From positions 5,642,001-5,706,000 of the forward strand of contig JBHGNT010000007.1 in assembly GCA_043228905.1 (NCBI GenBank): a stretch of 64,000 bases of DNA, written 5' to 3'. Positions within the stretch are counted from its first letter, which is position 1. Each line of letters opens with the position of its first letter. This document shows, piece by piece, positions 1 through 9,943 of the stretch. The translations under genes and the position numbers were made by a program. The notes beneath the pieces are model-generated. The model had not been told where the DNA came from, did no database searches, and saw only the letters and a list, made by a program, of their open reading frames with translations. The stretch is from Azolla caroliniana. Taxonomy: Eukaryota; Polypodiophyta.

Positions 1-205
1 TTATGTAATATATATTTGATTGATATCTCGTACACATCCCCCTTTGATCTTCTCTTTCACCATTTAAATAGGTGCCCCCATGCATATGATGCATTGGAGG
101 GTACAAGTCATGCATGTGATGCATGATAAACATCTCGCTCATTTGACCTTTTATGTATGAAACAATATATGCAATAAGAATAAACATGAAAATATAATCT
201 TAAAG

Positions 206-310
206 ACAAAGGGCCTAGCCTAATGGTAGGTGTGTCAACTTTGGTGTATGAGGTTGTGGGTTCGCGTCTCAAAATGCTATTGAATACAACATACAACTTT
301 ATTTAATCCT
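206..310 (+). repeat. tRNA-derived SINE-like module 1
   Basis: An A-box-like sequence TAGCCTAATGG (216-226) is followed about 40 bases later by a B-box-like GGTTCGCGTC (259-268). This is the arrangement of an internal RNA polymerase III promoter. No clover-leaf with a full acceptor stem is seen, so a tRNA-derived SINE head or a tRNA relic fits better than a working tRNA gene. The rest of 1-205 is AT-rich and shows nothing else. Confidence 0.4.
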
Positions 311-364
311 TTATGTAATATAAAGTATATATAAAGTATGCTTTATTTTATGTATATTACTAGT

Positions 365-430
365 ATAGAGTAAATGGTAAGATTTGAGAGTCATAGGGTG
401 GGGTTATTGGTTCAAGTCCTCTCTTGTTCG
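365..430 (+). repeat. tRNA-derived SINE-like module 2
   Basis: A TAAATGGTAAG stretch (371-381) resembles the D-arm/A-box of a tRNA. The sequence GGTTCAAGTCC (409-419) is a perfect match to the B-box consensus. The module lies about 150 bases after module 1 and is followed by AT-rich sequence to about 580 with no coding signal. It may be a second SINE copy. Confidence 0.4.
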
Positions 431-581
431 TGTAATATAATATATTTATCTATATATATATATTATTTTTCTTTACATATTTATAATATTATCATATGTG
501 TTGTTAATATTATCTTTATATATAAAACATTATCAAATGTTATTTTAGTTACGTATTTATCTTATTGTAGACTTTTAATGT

Positions 582-2849
582 GAAGCTTTCGTACTTCACG
601 ACACCGGGGAGAAATCGGCCTTCGGGCAATCAGAAATCCTGGTGGTCGGACACCTATGTGGACCATATGGCCGGAAGCCGTCTTCGGCAAAGGTAGAAGC
701 CATCTCCGCGATGAAGACCGACTGTAGCTCGGTTACGGAAGTTCAGAGGTTCTTGGGGGCGTGCGCATTCTACCACATATGGATCCCGCATTACGCCCAC
801 GTTGCGGAGCCGCTATACGGGTTGCTGAAGAAAGGGCGAAAATTCGAGTGGCGAGACGAGCACACGGAGTCGGTCCGGAAGCTGAAGGAAGCTCTTGTGG
901 CAGCACCGGCGCTCCGGAAGGCTGTCTACGGGAAGGGTACCCCGGTATACATAACAGTGGATACGAGTCCGATCGGGATCGGATGGGTCGTCAACCAAGA
1001 AGACGAGGACGGCATTCGGTTCCCGATCCGATTCGGCGCGAAGGTCCTCAGTGAGCGACAGCGAGGGTACGCCCAGGTTAAACGCGAACTCTGGGGTATC
1101 GTTTCGGCAGTGAAGGCCGACAAAGACTACCTGATCGGGACAGAAGTGAGTATCGAGGCGGATTGCCTGCCAATTCTCGGCATGGTGTCCGGATGCGCGA
1201 CACCGGACCTGGCGATGCTCAGGTGGATAGCGTACATCAAGTCCCTAGACCCGGAAATACGACACATTTCCGGAAAGGACAACGCCATGGCCGACATGCT
1301 TTCGAGGGCGAGGTTTGATGACGAGGGCGGCATGGTTTCGGAGGACGAAGAAGTCGGCGTGGACTTCTTCGAGGCAGCGTACGTGACGACCGATGGGACG
1401 AGCACTCCGGCACTTAACGGCTTCGACGAGAGCAAGTACGACGGCGAGTGGCTGCAGATCGGTGGTTTCTTAAGGACCATGACGCCGGATGCGTCATGGA
1501 CAAGGGACGAGACCAACCGGATCCGGAAGAAAGCATACCGATTCTTTCTCCGGGACGGATACTTATGGAAGCACCCGAAGAAGAGGAACGGCGTCCCGCT
1601 CCGGGTGGTGGCGATGAAGGAAGAACAGGAGGAGCTGTTGACGGCCTACCACGATAGCCCTTGGGCTGGACACCGTGGAACGTGGGCCACGTTCGAGAAG
1701 ATAAAGGGGAAGTACTGGTGGCCGGGACTGTACCGAGACGTGCATCGGTTCGTGACAACTTGCGAGAGCTGTCAGATGCACTCCGTAGTCCGACATCGGG
1801 ACGAGTTTCACGCTACGTACCCTCCGACCATCCACTTCAAATGGATGGTAGACCTGGTGACGATGCCGATGGGAGTAGAACAGATGCAGTATCTGGTCCT
1901 GGCTCGGGAAGATCTGATGAACCAGGTAAAAGGCCGAGCCCTTTAGAACAAAACGACCGCGGCCGTATGTCGGTTCCTGATTGAGGACGTGATATGCCGG
2001 TACGGGTGCGTCGGGAAGATCGTGGCTGATCGCGGGGAGTTGGACGCCGAAGAGGCTGAGGAGCTGTTCGACCGGCTAGGAGTCAAGCTCTCGCTTACCA
2101 CTGCGTACAATCCGGAGGCGAATGGGAAGGTGGAGCGCGGACACGAACCGATCGTCAAGGCGTTAGTTTGGGCATGCGGAGGTCAAGTCGGGAACTGGCC
2201 ACGGCTGCTGCCTTATGCGTTGTGGGCGGACCGAAATACGCACAGTTCGGTAACCGAATTCATGCCGGCAGAGCTCATGTTTGGGCAGAAGCCGATCATG
2301 CCGATGGAACGTACGATCTCCTCATTGGCAACCGTGGATTGGAGAGACGAGATGAGCCAGGAGGAACTGTTGGCGGTGCGCATACGACAGTTCAAGCGAA
2401 GACCGGAGGACGTGGAGCAGGCTGCGGGAAAGCTTCGGGTGGCAAGGACGAGGAACAAAGCCCGGTTCGACCGGACGCACCGGCTCCGACCAAAGAAGAT
2501 CGAGGAAGGCGACTGGGTGCTAGTCTACGACAGCAGCCTCAACAACCAGCACCGAGCGACACGGAAGTTCGCTAGAAGGTGGTTCGGGCCTTACGTGGTA
2601 CAAAGCGCCAACGACAACAGGACGTACCATCTAGCGGAACTCGACGGCACGAGAATGGCGATACCGGTAGCTGGGAAGCGGATCAAAGCGTTCAAAAAGC
2701 ATCACGACGACGAGTTGGATCCGGTTAACCTGGACAGCGATGACGAGCGATCCGAAACCGAGGAAGAACCGACGGGCGGGGAATGGAGGCTGGACGGGTT
2801 TTTCTCCGTCCCAACTCAATTTGGCGCATGCCGGTGGATGCGCGGTTAG
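582..2849 (+). pseudogene. gypsy pol remnant (RT C-terminus, RNase H, integrase)
   Basis: One frame runs from about 600 to 2849 with a single in-frame TAG at 1944-1946, so it is a pseudogene by both 5' truncation and nonsense mutation. In order it shows the end of the RT thumb (EKSAFGQSEI, VVGHLCGPYG), the FLGACAFYHIWIPHYAH connection, RNase H with a VDTSPIGIGW motif, and the integrase HHCC zinc finger (H-x-H then CESCQ near 1660-1780). The integrase core has VDLV, ADRGE and a glutamate in NGKVERGH as the D,D,E triad. The frame ends 11 bases before the LTR. The family would normally make gag-protease upstream; none of it is present here. Confidence 0.85.
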
Positions 2850-2860
2850 GTGGGGGCGGA

Positions 2861-3487
2861 TGTCGTGAAGAAAACTGTCCACAAGCGGAATCGGTGCACC
2901 GGAGCGTAGGAACCGGCTCTTCATACACATACGCCTTATGTTGTACATAGAAGATCCTAGGTAGGTAGATTCGGTAGGTAGGAAGTTAATGGGAAACGGC
3001 TCCTTCCTTGCCTATAAAAGGAGGGAGACGAGGAGGGGAGAGTGGATCGCGGAATCAGAGAGGACGAAGTGTTGCCGGGTTGTCGGCCGAAGGCTTCTCT
3101 CTCTTCCAAACTCCATAGCTTCTTTCTGTGCAGGTTTCGGGAGGCTCGCGCTGCTCTGAGGAATGCCCGAGTGCTTCCGGTAGCACCTCCAACCTACTCC
3201 TTTCTTTCTGTGCATTTACGAACAGGCATCGACATCTGTTCGCCGGCCTGTTCGGTTGTAACCGACTTCGTGCTTCTTGTTGTTTGTCTCTGTTAATATA
3301 TACATACATACCTTCGTGTCTCTCTGTGTTGGTTTTCCCGCTCGCTCTTCGTGTCGAAGGGCCGTGTCCCTGTGGATCTACGCTCGCACCTAGTGGGTCT
3401 CTTCCCTTCTCCTTTCTCTCTTGTTGTTCGGTACAAGACCCCCGAGGTCCCGCCTCATTCCACGCATCCGCGAGGAATACCTCGACA
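2861..3487 (+). repeat. 3' LTR of gypsy G-A
   Basis: The LTR starts TGTCGTGAAG right after a purine-rich tract (AGGTGGGGGCGGA, 2848-2860) and ends CTCGACA at 3487, so the ends form TGTCG/CGACA. A TATAAAAG box lies at 3013-3020. It is 627 bp and matches, in reverse, the LTRs at 9294-9925 and 11220-11867. Confidence 0.88.
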
Positions 3488-4156
3488 CCGTATTGCTCGA
3501 CTAATAGCTTTTGTAAGTGACCTTGGATCCTCAGGGAATTGCTCCATTAGGGCTTGTTCATCCCAAGGAATATCGCTTGCGATGAGACGGAAATTGGCAG
3601 CATATGTCGAAGCTGGTTGATCACCTTGACGAAGTGTATGAATCTTGTTGATAGTTGTTCTCGCCCCATCAGTATCTTCGAAACAAGCCTTAAATTCCTT
3701 GATACATTCCTCTAAATTATTTAGTAGAGGAGAATTGGTCTCTCGCAATGGAGCAAACCACGACAATGTTATGCCAGTCAATAAGGTGCCCACTAGCCCG
3801 ACTCGTGATGCATCTGTTGGATAACGCGCGGGATGCATTTGAATCACCAACCGTACTTGATTCAAGAAACGTCGGAAATGCCCCCTCGACCCATCAAATT
3901 TAGCTAGGAGGCTAATTTTGGGCTCCTTGATAAGTCCCTGACCTTCAACCCTTTGTTGTTGTAACACTACGATTGTGGACTCTAACTGTTGCACTCGTCG
4001 CGTGAACTCCTCTTGTTGTTGTTGCTTCTCTATAGTAACCTTTTGTAGATCCCCAAGTAGACGTTGATTCTCTACTTCAAGAGATGCGAACTTGGATTTA
4101 AGGTTCTCCATTTCTGCAACAAGGGTGAGATATTCTTCTGAGTTAATGGCAGCCAT
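3488..4156 (-). pseudogene. partial gag of a Ty3/gypsy element, interrupted
   Basis: The frame starts at ATG 4156 and is open until it runs into the G-A LTR at 3487, giving about 223 codons of native sequence. Residues 1-75 are rich in Glu, Gln and Leu with a heptad-like spacing, suggesting a coiled coil. Then comes a retrotransposon gag core with LLAKFDGSRGHFRRFLNQ and, further on, LSWFAPLRE and TYAANFRLIASDIPWDEQAL. These fit the gag fold of Ty3/gypsy elements. No zinc knuckle is reached before the break. The protein would assemble the particle that packages element RNA; here it is broken by insertion. Confidence 0.75.
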
Positions 4157-4181
4157 GGTTTCAGGATAGTTACGAAGGAGG

Positions 4182-4184
<3 letters not shown>

Positions 4185-4221
<37 letters not shown>
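4185..4221 (+). repeat. (AG)n microsatellite in the G4 leader
   Basis: About 37 bases of AG dinucleotide, read as CT in the sense of the G4 transcript, just upstream of its gag start. Confidence 0.95.
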
Positions 4222-4223
<2 letters not shown>

Positions 4224-4420
4224 TTGAATCAAACTATCAGAACCAAGGATAAAAGATAGAGTGATGGAAGAAGGATATTAGAGAACACGAGCAGAAAGGA
4301 ACGAAATACTAAGAGAAGAATGGATGTATAAGATAGAGAAAGAAAGAGAATGGATACAAGATATGTAATGAGAGCTAAAGACTGGTGTTGATTCGAATTG
4401 ATTTGAGAATACATGTATGC

Positions 4421-4520
4421 CCTTATTTATAGGTTCCTATAGAATAACTTAGAGATTTCTAGAATGTTCTAGAATGTTCTAGACCTAGAATGCTCTAGGA
4501 CATTCTAGAACATTCTAGAA
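4421..4520 (-). promoter_or_regulatory. TATA box with two heat-shock element arrays
   Basis: On the minus strand TATAAATA (4424-4431) is preceded by two blocks of alternating GAA/TTC triplets with exact 2-base gaps. One has five units (4457-4479) and one has four (4503-4520). The nTTCnnGAAn alternation is the binding pattern of trimeric heat-shock factors. The blocks lie about 25-95 bases upstream of the TATA box, the usual place for such elements, and the gag start lies about 270 bases downstream. The motif match is direct; heat response is an inference. Confidence 0.8.
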
Positions 4521-4590
4521 TAATCTAGAGGTTTTACAATAATCAATGTAATACAAGAAGTAGCTTTTCTTGTTTCATATAACAATAAGT

Positions 4591-4660
4591 TATCTTAATG
4601 GTTGAGGTTTTCAAGTATGGATTACAAGGTTCGAGGTTCAAGTCCAGGTGATGCCATAAT
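4591..4660 (+). repeat. tRNA-like (SINE-type) module 3
   Basis: TATCTTAATGG (4591-4601) resembles an A box and GGTTCAAGTCC (4635-4645) is a perfect B box, about 35 bases apart. It sits between the G4 promoter and the truncated end of copia C3. Confidence 0.4.
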
Positions 4661-4671
4661 GGTCATGTGTT

Positions 4672-7600
4672 CATGACAATATGCACCCCCAGCATCTGTC
4701 TTGCCGGACCCAAGTCTTTCATTGAGAAGGTCCGGTTGAGAGCCTTCTTCAGCATCCGTATTTTGGCTTGGTCCTGTCCGACGATCAACATGTTGTCCAC
4801 ATACAGAAGGGGTATCAGGAAGTCGCCTCCGTCGAACTTCTTCACAAACACACAGTGATCAGCCTGTGTCTTGTGGTACCCTTGATCGGTCATGAAGGAG
4901 TCGAACTTCTGGTACCATTGTCGGGGAGCCTGCTTCAGTCTGTACAAGCTCTTCTTCAACCGGCATACCAGGTGCTCCTTCCCTTTCTCCACGAATCCTT
5001 CCGGTTGCTACATGTAGATCTCCTCTTCGAGGTCACCGTGAAGGAATGTCGTCTTCACGTCTAGCTGCTCTACCTCGAGATCCATGCTTGCCGCTATACT
5101 CAACACCGTCCGGATGGAGGTCATCTTTACTACCGGGGCAAATATCTCGTCGAAGTCCACGCCCTTCTTCTGTTGGAACCCCTTCACCACGATCCTGGCT
5201 TTGTATCTCGGGGAGTTGCTGGCATCTCCTGGTTTCAACTTGTACACCCACTTGTTTCGGAGTGCCCGCTTTCCTTTCGGCAACTCCACCAATTCGTACG
5301 TATGGTTCTCATGCAGAGAATCCATCTCATCCTGCATGGCACTTAACCATTTGCGGTTGTGGGTGTCATCCTTCGCTTCTTCGAAGCTTTCTGGCTCCCC
5401 CTCATCGGTTAGCAACACATGCTCTGCATCCGAAAATCTCCAAGGGGCCCTTCTCTCTCTGAGAGGATATCTCCGGCTTCGGTCTTCAGTAACCGGCCCC
5501 TCCATTTGCTCTTCATCCGAATCCGATTCGAGGTCTTTGCCGGTTCCGGTTTCAGCTTCCTCTACTTCTTCTTCTGCTGGTTCAGTATCCTCATCGTAAC
5601 CGATTGGTTCCTCGAGTGCTAACCGGTCTCTTGCCGGTTGGGTCTGCTCATCGTAAAATCGATCCTTACCGGTCAACTCGGAGTTCATCTTCTTCTTCTC
5701 CGACTCCCAGTCGGCGAGCGTCTTGTCCTCCATGAAGATAATATCTCGACTCCGGAATACCTTCTTGTCGACCAGGTTCCACACTCGGTAGCCGAACTCA
5801 TTGTCGCCGTAACCGAGGAATATGCATGACCGGGTCTTTGGATCTAACTTTCCTCTCCGGTCCTTAGCAACATGCACATACACGAGACACCCGAACACCT
5901 TCAAATGCCGATAGGACACTTCCTTACCGGTTCACACCTTTTGTGGCGTGTCTCCATCCAAGGGCACTGAGGGTGATTTGTTTATCACATACGTCGTTGT
6001 CGAGAGCGCCTCAACCCAAAACTTCTTGGGTAGTTTTGCATGCGCCAGCATACTCCGGACCCTCTCCATTATGGTCCGGTTCATTCTCTCGGCCAGCCCG
6101 TTTAGTTCCGGCGTCTTCGGCACGGTAAATTCGAGCCGGATTCCCTTCGAGCGACAGTACTCCTCGAACTGCCCCTGGTATTCACCTCCGTTATCTGCTC
6201 GAACCGCCTTCAACTTCCGGCCGGTTTCTCTTTCCACTCTTGCGTGGAGCTCCTTGAAGACGGATAGCACCTAATCCTTCGTCTTCAACGGTGTGGCCCA
6301 CAGCTTCCGGTTGTGGTCATCTATGAACGTCACGAAGTACTGCGATCCCGCATGTGACTTCGTGTCCACATGACACACATCAGTATGCACCAACTCTAGT
6401 GGTGCATTACGTCTCATCGGTGGCCTTGGTCGGAAGGAGGTCCGGTTTTGCTTACCTGCCAAACAATCAGTGCACTTCTCCAAGTGCACGTTCTTCACTG
6501 GAATGAGGTTGTCGTCTGCAAGCCTCTTCATCCCCTTCTCGCTCATGTGACACAGCCTCTTGTGCCACAGCTCACTTGCAGTGTCGGAAGCCACATTCAC
6601 TTCTTCCGGGCATAACCGGGCATTCATCAGGTAGATCATGTTTACCTTCCGGGCCCGAGCCACAATCAGGCTTCCTTTGTTGAACTTCATAACACCGTTC
6701 CGGATGCTACCCATGTAGCCTTCATCATCTAGCCGACCGGCTGTTTAGATTCAGACGAACCTCTGGACCGTGTCAGACATCCTTCAGCAGCATGCTTGCA
6801 TCCGGTTGGTGTTGTCAGCCACACGTCTCCTATGCCGACAATTAGGCATGTACCTTCATTCCCCATCCGAACACAGTCGTGGTCACCGACTGCGTAGGAT
6901 GAGAAGCATTTCCGGTCCGGGGTAAGGTGGAACGACGCTCCGGAGTCGACCACCCAGGTCATCTCGTCACCAACAAGGTTTATCTCACTCTCCTCGGTGA
7001 TGAGCATCAACTCTTCTTCACTTCCCACGATTGCCGTCGTTCCCTTCTGGTCCGGCCCCCTCCGGTTTGGTGTCCGCTTCGAATCGGTACCGTCGGTTTC
7101 CTTGTCTTTCCGGAAATGCCGACAGTTCTTCTGGAAGTGTCCCGACTTGCCACAATAGAAGCAAGTAGGCCTCCCCCTTGACTTTGACTGTGTCCCTGAC
7201 TTTTCCCGATTCTGGGGGCTACGGTTCCTTTGTCTTCCGCGTTCCGATTCGGTAAGAAGCGCTTTGGAGTTGGAGCTCGTATCCTTATCTTTCCGACTCG
7301 CCTCCTCATCTAGCAAGCTCGACTTCACTCTTGCAACCAATGTCTCCCAGCTATCTGGGAGGGAACCGAGTAGGAGTAGTGCTAGTACCTCATCGGCGAG
7401 AGGTACTTCCAATGATGTTGCCTGGTGAATCAGCCCCTGGAAGGCATTCATGTGCTCCACCATGCTGGAGCCATCTTGGTACCGGAGTCTTACTAGCTTC
7501 CGAAATACCGAAACCTGATTGACAACATTTTTGTTCTAAAACATAATGCCGATCTTCTCCCAGAGCTCATGAGCCTTGCTCTCTTCATTGAAGTTGTTGT

Positions 7601-7811
7601 ATAGGCTCATGTCGATGAAGCGCCGTATGTAAGCCGTTGTCTTCATGTGCATCACCTCCCATATCGTGGCGTCGATTTGGTCCGGTCTCTTGTCCTCGAA
7701 CTGAACCGGCAACCAAAGATCTTTAACCACGAGCATGTCCCTCATCTTCGACTTCCACACTGAATAGTTGGAGCCGGTGAGCTTGAACATGTCGCCCAAT
7801 GATTCGTCCAT
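4672..7811 (-). pseudogene. copia gag-pol pseudogene of C3
   Basis: Starting at ATG 7811 the pieces follow the order gag (SNYSVWKSKMRDML), zinc knuckle CFYCGKSGHFQKNC, protease WVVDSGASFHLT, GAG-pre-integrase (ELWHKRLCHMSEKGMK), integrase core (FVTFIDDHNRK, RADNGGEYQG, NGLAERMNR) and RT (KGFQQKKGVDFDEIFAPVVK). The frame is broken by a stop near 7536, another near 6269, and several shifts. The RT catalytic YVDD reads YVDN, which would remove one catalytic aspartate. Codons stop matching the family just after LGVHIV near 4672. It is a dead polyprotein gene. Confidence 0.88.
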
Positions 7812-7841
7812 TTTCTGTGTTGTTTCGCTCTGATACCACTT

Positions 7842-8113
7842 TGTCAAGAACTACACGCTCCGATGAACACCGCTCGCCGCAACCGAGCTTAGAATCAAAC
7901 ACAGAAAACGGGGAAAAAAAAACACGACACAAAGGAGAGAAGAGTACATAGGATGTTTAACGTGGAAAACCCTAAGAGGGAAAAACCACGGGAGTCCACA
8001 GACTCCAAACTATCACTATATCACAATGATTACAACAGTGAGCTCACGGAGGCAACGACCTCGCGCTCTCGATCTTCGCCACAGGTGGCAGTTACAACAG
8101 AGGCAACGACCTC

Positions 8114-8155
<42 letters not shown>

Positions 8156-8694
8156 TACACTGTTACGCGCTCTCAAGTCTTGCACCAACAAAAATGACAA
8201 CAACTCCTATGAAAGAGTTTGCCCTAAGTCATATTTATACTAATATGACTTTTAGGCTATTTACAAATATAGCCCTGATGGACTCTCAGGAACATATTTA
8301 CTAATATGTCCCTTCATTCGGTGAGCGCTCCTCACGGGGCCTGCATCATCCGGCGCTTGTTGGGCACACGTCGTCCGGTTCTCACCGGGTCTTCCGTTTC
8401 CGGGTGCTCTTCATCTGGTTCTCACCGGGTCTTCACGGGGCCTGCATCATCCGGCGCTTGTTGGGCACACGTCGTCCGGTTCTCACCGGGTCTTCCGTTT
8501 TCGGGTGCTCTTCATCCGGTTCTCACCGGGTCTTCACCGTCCGGCTCTTGCCGGGTACTCGTCATCCGGTTCTCCGTAGCCGGGTACTCCTCATCCGGTT
8601 CTCACCGGGTCTTCTGTAGTCGGGTACTCCCCATCCGGTTTCTCATCAGTACTATTCTTCTCACATCCCATCCGGAGGGACCTGTTTCCTAACA
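7842..8694 (-). repeat. 5' LTR of copia C3
   Basis: On the plus strand it begins TGTCAAGAAC and ends TTTCCTAACA. It holds a (CT)n run (8112-8152), a 22-base palindrome around a TATA-like core (8228-8249), and a minisatellite of CCGGTTCTCACCGGGT-type units (8311-8640). One unit of about 104 bp in the minisatellite is tandemly duplicated. At 853 bp it is longer than the related LTRs of C2 (661 bp) and C5 (504 bp), in part because of that duplication. Confidence 0.85.
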
Positions 8695-8698
8695 AATT

Positions 8699-9293
8699 GT
8701 GGAGCAAGGGATGCAAGTTCGATTCAATCCTGGTGGTTGCTTCATTGAAAAAGAGGGCCGACTCATCGCACGCGGACGAAGAGAGGGCCGAATGTTCATT
8801 CTCGACTCACACGAGATGAAATTGGCCATGTTCGCAAAGGGCATGAAAGCTGACTCCGACATAGAGTTATGGCACAAGCGGATTGGCCATATAAATCTCC
8901 AAAAGCTCAAAGCAATGAAATCGAAAGGAGTCGTCATCGGACTCCCGACATTCAAAGAGAAGGAGATTGAAGGTGTATACGAAGCGTGCCAATTCGGCAA
9001 GCAACACCGACACCCATTCCCGAAAGAGCGGAACGTGAGCAAAGGTCTACTCGCCGTAGTCCATTTAGACATATGGGGACTGGCGCAGACGACTACATTC
9101 GGCGGGTGCCGATATTACATGCTCTTCATCGATGACTTCTCTAGGCACACTTGGATCTACCCGATGCGGCAAAAGAGCGAAGTATTCAGACACTTCCAAA
9201 CATTCAAGAATGAAGTCGAGAAAGCCACGGGCCGACATGTACGTTGTCTTCAATCGGATGGCGGCAAGGAGTACTTCTCGGACGATTTCACGG
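8699..9293 (+). pseudogene. C4 pol, first part: pre-integrase and integrase N-half
   Basis: The frame shows IELWHKRIGHINLQKLKAM of the GAG-pre-integrase zinc region, a degenerate second zinc pair (ACQFGKQHRHPF), and the integrase core with HLDIWG, FIDDFSRHTW and QSDGGKEYFSDDFT. It ends at codon Thr where G3 is inserted. The next codons resume at 11868. No start codon of its own is expected, because the true start lay in the lost gag. Confidence 0.85.
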
Positions 9294-9925
9294 TGTCGAG
9301 GTATTCCTCGCGGATGCGTGGAATGAGGCGGGGCCTCGGGGGTCTTGTACCGAAGAGCAAGAGACAAAGGAGAAGGGAAGGGACCCACTACGTGTGGGCG
9401 TAGATTCACAGGGGCATGGCCCTTCGACACAAAGACGCGAGTGGGACACCAACGCAGAGAGACACGAATGTATGTATATATATATATATATTAACAAGGA
9501 CAAACAACAAGAAGCACGAAGTCGGTTACAACCGAACAGGCCGGCGAACAGATGCCGATGCCTGTTCGTAAATGCTCAGAAAGAAAGGAGTAGGTTGGAG
9601 GTGCTGCCGGAAGCACTCGGGCATTCCTCAGAGCAGCGCGAGCCTCCCGAAAACATGCACAGAAAGAAGCTACGGAGTATGGAAGAGAGAGAAGCCTTCG
9701 GCCGACAACCCGACAGCACTTTGTCCTCTCTAACCGCGATCCGTTCCTCTTCCCTGTCTCCCTCCTTTTTATAGGCAAGAAAGGAGCCGTTTCCCATTAA
9801 CTTCCTACCTACCGAATCTACCTACCTAGGATCTTTTATGTACAACATAAGGCGTATGTGTATGAAGAGCCGGTTCCTACGCTCCGGTGCACTGATTCCG
9901 CTTGTGGACGGTTTTCTTCACGACA
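9294..9925 (-). repeat. 3' LTR of G3
   Basis: 632 bp, TGTCGAGG at one end and CACGACA at the other. It is followed at 9926 by TCCGCCCCCACCTAAC, the reverse of the polypurine tract. It carries a TATA box (reverse of CTTTTTATAGGC, near 9764-9775) and a short AT run (9473-9492). Confidence 0.88.
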
Positions 9926-9943
9926 TCCGCCCCCACCTAACAG

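Larger units (their letters stand above)
582..3487 (+). mobile_element. Ty3/gypsy element G-A, 5'-truncated (pol remnant plus 3' LTR)
   Basis: The fragment begins inside the reverse transcriptase and runs through RNase H, integrase, a polypurine tract and a complete 3' LTR. Gag, protease and the 5' LTR are missing. The 3' LTR family is the same as in the gag-only element at 9294-11867. The LTR ends inside a minus-strand gag reading frame, so this element inserted into another gypsy element. The left flank is lost and no target-site duplication can be tested. Orientation and boundaries on the right are clear; the left boundary near 582 is estimated from where similarity to the intact G-B pol stops. 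Confidence 0.85.
3488..4553 (-). mobile_element. gypsy-like element G4 remnant (promoter, leader, partial gag)
   Basis: On the minus strand this remnant has, in order, a promoter with heat-shock elements and a TATA box, a leader containing a long (CT)n run, and a gag start at 4156. Gag is cut at 3487 by the G-A LTR. The right LTR boundary is only a guess (a TGTATTACATTG on the minus strand near 4553). No primer-binding site could be recognised with confidence. The pol part is not in the window. Confidence 0.6.
4672..8694 (-). mobile_element. Ty1/copia element C3, 3'-truncated
   Basis: The element reads on the minus strand from its 5' LTR (7842-8694) through a tRNA-Met primer-binding site (GCTCTGATACCA, 7827-7838 on the plus strand), gag, protease, integrase and RT. 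It stops at about 4672 inside the RT. RNase H and the 3' LTR are missing. It is close in sequence to C1 and C2. Its LTR abuts the truncated copia C4 at 8695, which suggests C3 inserted into C4 and a later deletion removed the C3 3' half together with the C4 5' half. Confidence 0.88.

Noticed and set aside
761-2575. Several 60-135 codon frames overlapping the G-A pol on both strands
   Set aside because: GC-rich pol sequence leaves other frames open; only the main frame carries the domain motifs.
3042-3620. Protein-coding frames in the G-A LTR
   Set aside because: They lie within LTR sequence that recurs at 9294-9925 and 11220-11867 with frame-breaking differences.
8306-8692. Open frames with SGSHRV-type repeats in copia LTRs, also at 27305-27721 and 48344-48928
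   Set aside because: They arise from the CCGGTTCTCACC minisatellite; LTR context and frame-to-frame coverage show they are not genes.
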